From: Firmicutes bacterium UBA1764
GTDB taxonomy: Bacteria; Bacillota; Clostridia; Peptostreptococcales; Anaerovoracaceae
Direction: 5' to 3'
DNA length: 7,313 nucleotides
Assembly: GCA_002315535.1 (NCBI GenBank)
Contig: DCHA01000048.1
Span: forward strand, 15,985-23,297
Each line of letters starts with the position of its first letter. Within the stretch, counting starts at the first letter, position 1. The position numbers and the translations under genes are program-made. Shown piece by piece: positions 1-5,430 of the stretch. The notes below the pieces were generated by a model. It worked only from the letters and a program-made list of their open reading frames with translations. It was not told the DNA's origin and ran no database searches.

Positions 1-371
1 TTGATTTCTTTTCTCATCTGAGGGTCTGCTGCGGCTAGAATTCTCTTTACCACGTTTGCAGGCATTTCGTCTACAAGATCAGCAGCATCATCGACGTAAA
101 GTTCATCAACGACTTCATGAAGTTCTTTTGCGGAGAAAGCGTTAATTAAGATTTCCTGGATGTCCGGTTCCATTTCAACAAATGCCTCAGCAGCTTCTTC
201 CTTTGGAAGCAGCCTGAACAGCATTGGAAGTGTTTTTTCATCTACACCGGAAAGTACCTCTGCTATATCCGATGGATTCATCGTGATCAGAATTTCTTTG
301 ATAGCAGAGTATTTTTTAGATTCTAAGAGAGCACCCAAGGTGCTTTCCATGATTGTTGTGTTTTCTGCCAT
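1..371 (-). CDS. mgtE: Magnesium transporter MgtE, N-terminal part (gene cut by left window edge)
   Basis: MgtE is an inner-membrane Mg2+ channel whose cytoplasmic N domain and CBS domains sense Mg2+ and gate the pore. Only the first 123 codons are present, and they translate without a stop. They match the superhelical MgtE N domain (a repeated-helix fold): acidic, Leu-rich helices with the typical phrases NPSDIAEVLS, LFRLLPKEEAAEAF and DDAADLVDEMPA. The CBS domains and the five-helix channel would lie beyond the left edge. The ATG at 371-369 is chosen because the frame upstream has no ATG, GTG or TTG back to the AGGAG at 407-403. That site is 31 nt away, which is unusually far. The next in-frame ATG, seven codons on, is a weaker alternative. 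The gene follows feoB on the same strand but has its own consensus promoter at 489-461, so it is probably transcribed separately. No long leader for an M-box riboswitch is available. The family call is firm; the start is less so. Confidence 0.9.
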   Translation of the reverse strand, partial: MAENTTIMESTLGALLESKKYSAIKEILITMNPSDIAEVLSGVDEKTLPMLFRLLPKEEAAEAFVEMEPDIQEILINAFSAKELHEVVDELYVDDAADLVDEMPANVVKRILAAADPQMRKEI

Positions 372-423
372 CGTCCAACTGAAGCATCCATTACGGTGCG
401 GTCTCCTTTCTTTGAATTAAACT

Positions 424-460
424 AAAAAAATAAAAAATAGTGCGACATTGCGCACTATTT
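424..460 (-). terminator. Rho-independent terminator of the feo genes
   Basis: A perfect 10-bp stem (AAATAGTGCG at 435-444 pairing with CGCACTATTT at 451-460) closes a 6-nt loop. Read on the minus strand it is followed by a long U-rich tail, six Ts, an A, then seven Ts, down to 424. It begins 40 nt after the feoB stop. The plus strand lacks an equally good U tail (an A interrupts after TTT), and no plus-strand gene ends here, so it serves the minus strand. It also lies across the mgtE transcription start. Confidence 0.88.
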
Positions 461-489
461 ATTATATTTTATTGAATCTTGCTTGTCAA
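461..489 (-). promoter_or_regulatory. Perfect sigma-A consensus promoter for mgtE
   Basis: Read on the minus strand, TTGACA (489-484) and TATAAT (466-461) are separated by exactly 17 bp, a 12/12 match to the housekeeping consensus. The predicted transcription start is about 455-453. It lies 11 bp beyond the feoB stop codon and points toward mgtE, giving a leader of about 82-84 nt. The start falls inside the left-hand reading of the feoB terminator stem, so the promoter and terminator overlap physically. Confidence 0.8.
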
Positions 490-499
490 TTTGCGAAGG

Positions 500-2875
500 C
501 TATATAATCACAAAAATTGCGTGCACTATAAGGGCTACAATCCATGCGACCGCACATTGGAACACTACAACAAAAGCAGCGGATTTTCCGCCGAGCTCGT
601 TCTTAACTGCGGCAATTGCGGCAACGCAGGGTGTATAAAGCAGGCAAAATACCAAAAGTGATATTGCCGAAGGCACTGACAGAAAGCTTTCCAATGATAC
701 TCCGGCAAGAAGTATCTCAAGGCAGGATACAACGCTCTCTTTTGCCATAAATCCAGCCAGCAGCGCGGTAACAACTCTCCAGTCGCCAAATCCCAAAGGC
801 TTAAATATCGGAGCAATAGAGCCCGAAATAACGGCCAGAATGGACTGACTCGTGTCGCTCACAAGCTGCAGATGGAAGCTGAAGCTTTGGAGGAACCAAA
901 CCACAACGCTTGCAACAAGGATAACAGTGAAGGCTCTCTGAAGGAAATCCTTTGCCTTATCCCAGAGAAGCTGCGCAACATTTTTGGCGCTCGGCATTCT
1001 GTAATTTGGGAGCTCCATAACAAACGGAACAGCCTCGCCCTTGAACCTGGTAGTTTTTGCAACCAGAGCTGTGATAACCGCAGTTAATATTCCGAGCAAA
1101 TACAGGCATACCATGACCAGTCCACCCTTCCCAGGGAAGAAGGCTGCGGTAAAGAAAGCATAAATAGGGAGCTTTGCCGTGCAGCTCATAAACGGAGTAA
1201 GCATGATGGTCATGCGGCGGTCACGTTCTGACGGGAGCGTCCTTGCTGCCATAATGCTCGGTACAGAGCATCCGAAACCTATTACCATAGGAACTATGCT
1301 TCGACCTGAAAGACCAATTTTCCTGAGAAGCTTATCCGTAAAGAAAGCAACTCTTGCCATATATCCGCTGTCCTCCAAAAGTGAGAGGAAGAAAAACAGC
1401 GTAATGATAATTGGGACAAAGCTCAGCACGGATCCAACTCCGGCAAATATTCCATCGATAACGAGGGAGTGAATTACCTCGTTTACCTCCATATTTGTAA
1501 ATGCGACATCAACGAAGGCTGTAAACCAGTTGATTCCGGATTCGAAAAGTCTCTGGAAAAACGCACCGATAACATTAAAGGTCAGATAGAAGATCAACCC
1601 CATTATCACAATGAACGCAGGTATAGCGGTGTTTTTTCCGGTCAGAAATTTATCCAGCTTTTCCGATCTGAGCTTTTCCTTGCTTTCGCGAGGCTTTTTT
1701 ACTGTAACAGAGCACAGCTTTTCAATGAATGAAAAACGCATATCCGCAATAGCGGCAACTCTGTCCAGTCCACGCTCGTCCTCCATCTGGCAAATGATAT
1801 GCTCAATCATTTCCTTTTCATTTTGATCAAGCTTTAAAGCTTCTTCGATATGGCTGTCGCCTTCAACAAGCTTTGTTGCCGCAAATCTCGCAGGAATGCC
1901 TGCGGCGTTTGCATGGTCTTCGATTAATGCTATTATTCCGTGAATAGCGCGGTGAACAGCGCCTCCGGCCTCATCGGCCTTGCAGAAATCCTGGCGAAGT
2001 GGCTGCTCCTGGTATCTTGCAACGTGAATTGCGTGGCTGATAAGCTCGTCTACGCCTTCGTTTTTTGCAGCAGAAATCGGGACAACAGGAATGCCAAGTA
2101 AGTGCTCCATTCCGTTAATGTCAATTGCGCCGCCGTTTCCGGTCAGCTCGTCCATCATATTTAGCGCAAGCACCATAGGGCGATCCAGCTCGATGAGCTG
2201 AAGCGTGAGATTCAGGTTGCGCTCGATATTTGTTGCGTCAACAATATTAATAATGCCCGTAGGCTTTTCGTCGATAATAAACTTTCTTGTTACAATTTCT
2301 TCGTTGGTATACGGAGAAAGAGAATAGATGCCCGGAAGGTCTGTGATCTCCGAGTCGCTATGGCCCCTGATTGCTCCGGACTTTCTGTCAACAGTTACTC
2401 CGGGGAAATTGCCTACATGCTGATTTGATCCGGTCAGCTGATTGAACAGCGTGGTCTTTCCGCAGTTCTGATTTCCTGCCAGAGCGAAGCTAAGCGTGGT
2501 CCCCTCCGGGAGCGGAGACTCTGATTTTTTATCATGGTATTTTCCGCCTTCACCAAGTCCCGGATGCTCTATAAACTGCTTGGCCATTTCTTCCTGAGCA
2601 GCTCTGTTTATCATAGCCTTTTCATCGGCATGAGATTTTTGCTCTTCCTTGCTGAGCCTGATTACTTCAATCTGAGCGGCATCTGCCACTCTAAGTGTTA
2701 ATTCATACCCGTGGAGTTGAAGCTCCATTGGGTCACCCATCGGGGCATATTTAATTAGGGTGACAACTGCGCCTGGAATAAGTCCCATGTCGAGGAAGTG
2801 AAGCCTTAAGGCCCCTTCACCGCCGACAACGCTTATCCGCGCTGATTCGCCGATTTCCAAATCTTTGATTGTCAT
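500..2875 (-). CDS. feoB: Ferrous iron transport protein, FeoA-FeoB fusion
   Basis: This is a GTP-dependent Fe(II) uptake protein of the cytoplasmic membrane, 791 residues long. Residues 1-73 form a FeoA-type SH3-like domain (FLDMGLIPGAVV, ending in RVADAAQIEVI). A charged linker (about 74-125) leads to the FeoB G domain: G1 GNQNCGKT (134-141), G2 Thr161 in FPGVTVDRK, G3 DLPG (179-182), G4 NMMD (239-242) and G5 SAAK (268-271). A helical GDI-like segment follows to about 410. The membrane part (about 416-791) carries the two FeoB Gate halves with the conserved cysteines: Cys536 in GFGCSVPS, Cys565 in MSCTAKLP and Cys750 in LLYTPC. The length is typical of FeoB plus a fused FeoA, and no disruption is seen. 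The start has an AAGGA site 6 nt upstream (2886-2882). The small Cys-rich gene ends 21 nt upstream and is probably co-transcribed; a strong terminator follows. Fusion of FeoA to FeoB is known in clostridia and related bacteria. Confidence 0.97.
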   Translation of the reverse strand: MTIKDLEIGESARISVVGGEGALRLHFLDMGLIPGAVVTLIKYAPMGDPMELQLHGYELTLRVADAAQIEVIRLSKEEQKSHADEKAMINRAAQEEMAKQFIEHPGLGEGGKYHDKKSESPLPEGTTLSFALAGNQNCGKTTLFNQLTGSNQHVGNFPGVTVDRKSGAIRGHSDSEITDLPGIYSLSPYTNEEIVTRKFIIDEKPTGIINIVDATNIERNLNLTLQLIELDRPMVLALNMMDELTGNGGAIDINGMEHLLGIPVVPISAAKNEGVDELISHAIHVARYQEQPLRQDFCKADEAGGAVHRAIHGIIALIEDHANAAGIPARFAATKLVEGDSHIEEALKLDQNEKEMIEHIICQMEDERGLDRVAAIADMRFSFIEKLCSVTVKKPRESKEKLRSEKLDKFLTGKNTAIPAFIVIMGLIFYLTFNVIGAFFQRLFESGINWFTAFVDVAFTNMEVNEVIHSLVIDGIFAGVGSVLSFVPIIITLFFFLSLLEDSGYMARVAFFTDKLLRKIGLSGRSIVPMVIGFGCSVPSIMAARTLPSERDRRMTIMLTPFMSCTAKLPIYAFFTAAFFPGKGGLVMVCLYLLGILTAVITALVAKTTRFKGEAVPFVMELPNYRMPSAKNVAQLLWDKAKDFLQRAFTVILVASVVVWFLQSFSFHLQLVSDTSQSILAVISGSIAPIFKPLGFGDWRVVTALLAGFMAKESVVSCLEILLAGVSLESFLSVPSAISLLVFCLLYTPCVAAIAAVKNELGGKSAAFVVVFQCAVAWIVALIVHAIFVII

Positions 2876-2896
2876 TAAAAATCCTTCTTTCTTGAT

Positions 2897-3064
2897 TTAG
2901 TTTTCTTTTTTATCCTTGGGCTGCTCTTGTTTTTCGCAATGCTCTGACATCACGCAGGTACTGCAGTTGCCGCCGCAAGGACTGTTGCCCTTGTTCATAG
3001 CTCCAATCGCAAACACTAACGCAACAATGATCAGAACCCCAATAATTATACTTATCAAATTCAT
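2897..3064 (-). CDS. FeoB-associated Cys-rich membrane protein (55 aa)
   Basis: This short gene encodes a 55-residue protein. Residues 3-22 form one hydrophobic helix (LISIIIGVLIIVALVFAIGA), followed by a Cys-rich stretch with Cys30, Cys34, Cys37 and Cys43 (C-X3-C-X2-C-X5-C) and a Lys/Glu-rich tail ending DKKEN. This is the architecture of the FeoB-associated Cys-rich family (Pfam FeoB_associated), found beside feoB in many Gram-positive anaerobes. Its exact role is not established; a part in handling Fe(II) at the transporter or in FeoB complex function, as proposed for FeoC, is plausible. It lies 21 nt upstream of feoAB, on the same strand. Its own ribosome binding site is weak (GCAGAG directly before the ATG), and the mrp terminator hairpin ends only about 10-14 nt upstream of the start codon. 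The reading frame and family features are clear; function is inferred from family and neighbour. Confidence 0.9.
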   Translation of the reverse strand: MNLISIIIGVLIIVALVFAIGAMNKGNSPCGGNCSTCVMSEHCEKQEQPKDKKEN

Positions 3065-3073
3065 CTCTGCTTT

Positions 3074-3095
3074 AAAAAGCCCGCAAAAGCGGGCT
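3074..3095 (-). terminator. Rho-independent terminator after mrp
   Basis: A 7-bp G+C-rich stem (AGCCCGC at 3078-3084 with GCGGGCT at 3089-3095) closes a four-base loop. Read on the minus strand it is followed by a run of five Ts. It begins 5 nt after the mrp stop codon, so it should end the mrp transcript. It also lies immediately upstream of the Cys-rich feo gene, with its T run ending about 10 nt before that ATG. The plus strand has no T run after the stem. Confidence 0.85.
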
Positions 3096-3100
3096 ATATA

Positions 3101-3919
3101 TTATTCTTCAATCTTAGCAATAATTTGGTTGAGCCAATCTCCGTCTACATCTTCAATTCTTCCTGCATCGCACTTTGCGGCGATGTTTGGATCCATAGGA
3201 ATCTTGCCGACAGCATCAATGCCTGCCATACCGGCAATGGCATCAACATGGCTTTCTCCGAAGATGTGGTGCTCTTTTCCGCAATCCGGACACTTGAAAT
3301 AGGACATATTTTCTACGAGTCCGAGTACAGGCACCTTCATCATCTCTGCCATCTTTACAGCCTTTGCAACGATCATAGTAACAAGCTCCTGCGGAGAAGT
3401 AACTACGATAATTCCGTCGATAGGAAGTGACTGGAATACTGTAAGTGGAACATCACCCGTTCCCGGCGGCATGTCAACAAACATGTATTCAACCTCGTCC
3501 CAGCAAACCTCTGTCCAGAACTGTTCAACGGCTCCGGCAATAACTGGGCCTCTCCAAACTACAGGGTCTGTGTCGTTTGGAAGAAGCAGGTTGATGGACA
3601 TCAGCTTGGTTCCTCTTTCGGAGCTTGCAGGGATAATTCCCTCTTCTGTTGCCATGCACTGACCGTGCACGCCGAAGAGCTTCGGAATTGACGGACCTGT
3701 TACATCGGCATCAAGGACAGCAGTTGTATAGCCCTTCTTTGCCATCTGTGATGCGAGAAGTCCGGTTACAAGTGACTTTCCTACGCCACCCTTACCGGAA
3801 ACGATACCGATTACCTTATGAACATTTGAATATTGATTTGTTTCTTTGATAAAGCTCTTTGGATCTCTGCTGGCGCAGTTCTCGCCGCAGCTGGAGCAAT
3901 CATGTGTGCATTCTGACAT
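3101..3919 (-). CDS. mrp: Mrp/ApbC (NBP35-like) P-loop ATPase, iron-sulfur cluster carrier
   Basis: This is a cytoplasmic deviant-Walker ATPase of the MinD/Mrp superfamily; family members bind and transfer Fe-S clusters to target apoproteins. The 272-residue product has the deviant Walker A GKGGVGKS (42-49), the LDADVTGPSIPKLFG segment (switch I region, Asp70/Asp72), VDMPPGTGD (Walker B/switch II, Asp149), and the C-terminal CXXC (Cys210/Cys213 in FKCPDCG) that holds the bridging cluster in dimers. The N terminus adds Cys4, Cys8, Cys11 and Cys15 (C-X3-C-X2-C-X3-C), a likely second metal or cluster site. No separate DUF59/MIP18 domain is present. The frame can be extended upstream to 3994, but the ATG at 3919-3917 is chosen because GGAGG (3932-3928) lies 8 nt before it and the upstream extension covers the promoter and looks non-coding. 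The gene is monocistronic by its position before a terminator, next to the Fe(II) uptake genes, which fits a role in iron use. Confidence 0.94.
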   Translation of the reverse strand: MSECTHDCSSCGENCASRDPKSFIKETNQYSNVHKVIGIVSGKGGVGKSLVTGLLASQMAKKGYTTAVLDADVTGPSIPKLFGVHGQCMATEEGIIPASSERGTKLMSINLLLPNDTDPVVWRGPVIAGAVEQFWTEVCWDEVEYMFVDMPPGTGDVPLTVFQSLPIDGIIVVTSPQELVTMIVAKAVKMAEMMKVPVLGLVENMSYFKCPDCGKEHHIFGESHVDAIAGMAGIDAVGKIPMDPNIAAKCDAGRIEDVDGDWLNQIIAKIEE

Positions 3920-3927
3920 AAGTCTAC

Positions 3928-3932
3928 CCTCC
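3928..3932 (-). promoter_or_regulatory. Ribosome binding site fixing the mrp start
   Basis: GGAGG on the minus strand is 8 nt before the ATG at 3919. It decides in favour of the MSECTHDC start over the longer frame that begins at 3994. Confidence 0.85.
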
Positions 3933-3982
3933 GTATATAATAGCCTTTCGGATCTGTAAATAATAAAGTTTTGTACCCTTCT

Positions 3983-3988
3983 ATTATA
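3983..3988 (-). promoter_or_regulatory. Putative -10 element for mrp
   Basis: TATAAT on the minus strand matches the -10 consensus exactly and would place transcription start near 3976, leaving a leader of about 57 nt before the mrp ATG. The -35 region at the right distance (TTCCTT or CTTCCT, about 4005-4011) is a poor match, so the promoter may be weak or activator-dependent. Confidence 0.55.
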
Positions 3989-4037
3989 TCGCAAATTTTA
4001 CAAAAAGGAAGTTCTGCTGATTTTGTCTTCTACTGTA

Positions 4038-4046
4038 TGATATAAT
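4038..4046 (+). promoter_or_regulatory. Extended -10 promoter for the transporter-peptidase operon
   Basis: TGA followed by TATAAT forms a perfect extended -10 element (TGN-TATAAT). Predicted transcription start is about 4052-4053. No convincing -35 lies 16-18 bp upstream, which extended -10 promoters tolerate. The start position makes the ATG at 4066 (leader about 14 nt, no Shine-Dalgarno) less likely than the ATG at 4081. Confidence 0.65.
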
Positions 4047-4080
4047 TTATCAATATTTATTTAATATGGCAGGTGCAAAA

Positions 4081-5418
4081 ATGGCTAAACAACAAACAGA
4101 GAAAAAAATCGATTCATTCATCGGAGCAAAATGTTTTATCGCATCGCTGATTATTATTGCAGCGCTGATGCTTGCTGGCTACATTTCCACTTTAACCATA
4201 CCATGTGATGGTATTCCTTTCTGGAAGTGGATTTTGTCTCCTTTCCTTGTGCTGGGATCAGATGATATGGTTACACTGATTGCAGTTATTCTTTTTCTCC
4301 TTATCATTGGCGGAGTCTTTAACTCATTAACAAAGCACGGACTCATGCGCTACATGATAGATAAAATTGCGTTTAAATATGCCGACTCACGCTACAAGCT
4401 GATGGCGGTTATTTCATTTTTCTTTATGGCGCTTGGTTCTCTAATCGGATCCTTTGAGGAAGCTGTTCCTATGGTTCCTATTGTTGTTGCGCTTGCGCTT
4501 AGGCTCGGTTGGGACAGACTTACGGGAATTGCAATGAGCCTTCTTTCAATTGGTTGTGGCTTTGCTGCCGGAGTTTTCAATCCATTCACTATCGGTATTG
4601 CGCAAGAGCTTGCCGGACTTAAAATGTTCTCCGGAGCGTGGATCAGAGCAATAAACTTTGTATTAATCTATGTCCTGCTTCAGCTCTTCATGAGAATGCA
4701 TGCAAAGAGAATCGAACAAAACGTAAGCGAAGAGGATGCAAAGACATTTTTCGCTGACAAGAAAAAAGATACCGGAGTTCTGCTGTTCGCAGTAATAATG
4801 GTTGTAGGCATTGTAATAGTAATGAGTTCTGCGTTTATTTCTGCTCTTCGCGATTATACATTTGTAATTGTTTCAGTCATGTTCCTGATTGCAGGCATTG
4901 TATCTTGTGTAGTCTCCGGCATGAAGAGAAAGGCGTTCGGAAGAGCCTTTGCAAACGGAGTTGTATCAATGCTGCCGGCCGTTCTCATGATACTCATGGC
5001 ATCATCAATTAAATACACTCTGTCTACCGCAGGCGTATTAGACATACTTGTTTCCAAGCTCGCAGGATTTGCGTCAACAATGCCAAGATGGTTCGTAATA
5101 CTGTTTATCTATCTTGTTGCTCTTCTGATGAACTTTGTAATTCCATCAGGCTCTGCAAAGGCAGTAATGCTGACACCTATTCTGATTGCAATTGCGTCAC
5201 CGCTTAATATTTCATCACAGCTGGTTATTATTGCGTTTGCATTTGGAGACGGCTTCTCCAACACCTTCTACCCAACAAACCCTGCCCTGCTTATTTCGCT
5301 TGGGCTTGCGGATACAAGCTATTCGGACTGGGCGAAGTACTCCGGCAAATTCCAGCTTGCAAATTTAATTCTGACCTCGCTGCTTTTGCTGGCAGGTCTT
5401 GCGCTCGGAATAAAATAA
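4081..5418 (+). CDS. YfcC/DcuC-family membrane transporter
   Basis: This is a polytopic cytoplasmic-membrane permease of 445 residues with about 12 hydrophobic segments. Conserved YfcC-family marks are GSFEEAVPMVPIVVALALR (123-141, with the paired Glu126/Glu127), GWDRLTGIAMS (143-153), FNPFTIGIAQELAGL (166-180), IPSGSAKAVMLTP (354-366) and FGDGFSNTFYPTNP (388-401). The two similar halves each end in a re-entrant-type Pro/Gly/Asn motif, as in related ion-transporter folds. The substrate of most YfcC proteins is unknown; carboxylates, basic amino acids or small peptides have been suggested for the wider group. The M20 hydrolase 12 nt downstream suggests import of a peptide or N-acyl amino acid. 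An in-frame ATG at 4066 would add five residues, but 4081 is preferred: AGGTG lies 5 nt before it and matches the anti-Shine-Dalgarno, whereas 4066 has no site. Family is confident; substrate is inference. Confidence 0.9.
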   Translation: MAKQQTEKKIDSFIGAKCFIASLIIIAALMLAGYISTLTIPCDGIPFWKWILSPFLVLGSDDMVTLIAVILFLLIIGGVFNSLTKHGLMRYMIDKIAFKYADSRYKLMAVISFFFMALGSLIGSFEEAVPMVPIVVALALRLGWDRLTGIAMSLLSIGCGFAAGVFNPFTIGIAQELAGLKMFSGAWIRAINFVLIYVLLQLFMRMHAKRIEQNVSEEDAKTFFADKKKDTGVLLFAVIMVVGIVIVMSSAFISALRDYTFVIVSVMFLIAGIVSCVVSGMKRKAFGRAFANGVVSMLPAVLMILMASSIKYTLSTAGVLDILVSKLAGFASTMPRWFVILFIYLVALLMNFVIPSGSAKAVMLTPILIAIASPLNISSQLVIIAFAFGDGFSNTFYPTNPALLISLGLADTSYSDWAKYSGKFQLANLILTSLLLLAGLALGIK

Positions 5419-5419
5419 T

Positions 5420-5424
5420 GAGGA
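5420..5424 (+). promoter_or_regulatory. Ribosome binding site of the M20 peptidase gene
   Basis: GAGGA lies 6 nt before the ATG at 5431, within the 12-nt gap after the transporter stop codon. It fixes the start and supports operon organisation. Confidence 0.75.
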
Positions 5425-5430
5425 TTAATC

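Noticed and set aside
160..420. Plus-strand open frame of 86 codons rich in Ser
   Set aside because: It is antisense to the MgtE N domain, which has clear family similarity on the minus strand; its composition is that of a shadow frame and it has no credible ribosome site.
372..470. Possible M-box (ykoK) magnesium riboswitch before mgtE
   Set aside because: The leader from the predicted start is only about 82-84 nt, too short for the roughly 160-nt M-box, and none of its conserved folds could be seen.
3096..3125. Promoter for the feo genes in the 3' end of mrp (TATATA with TTATTG upstream)
   Set aside because: The spacing can be made 17 bp, but the -35 matches only two of six bases, so it is not reported as a promoter.
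3920..3994. Longer Mrp start with 25 extra residues
   Set aside because: The extension lacks a ribosome site, spans the TATAAT element and is not like Mrp; GGAGG with good spacing supports the ATG at 3919.
4066..4080. Transporter start at the ATG five codons upstream
   Set aside because: There is no Shine-Dalgarno before it and the predicted transcript would start only about 14 nt upstream; AGGTG favours 4081. It cannot be fully excluded.
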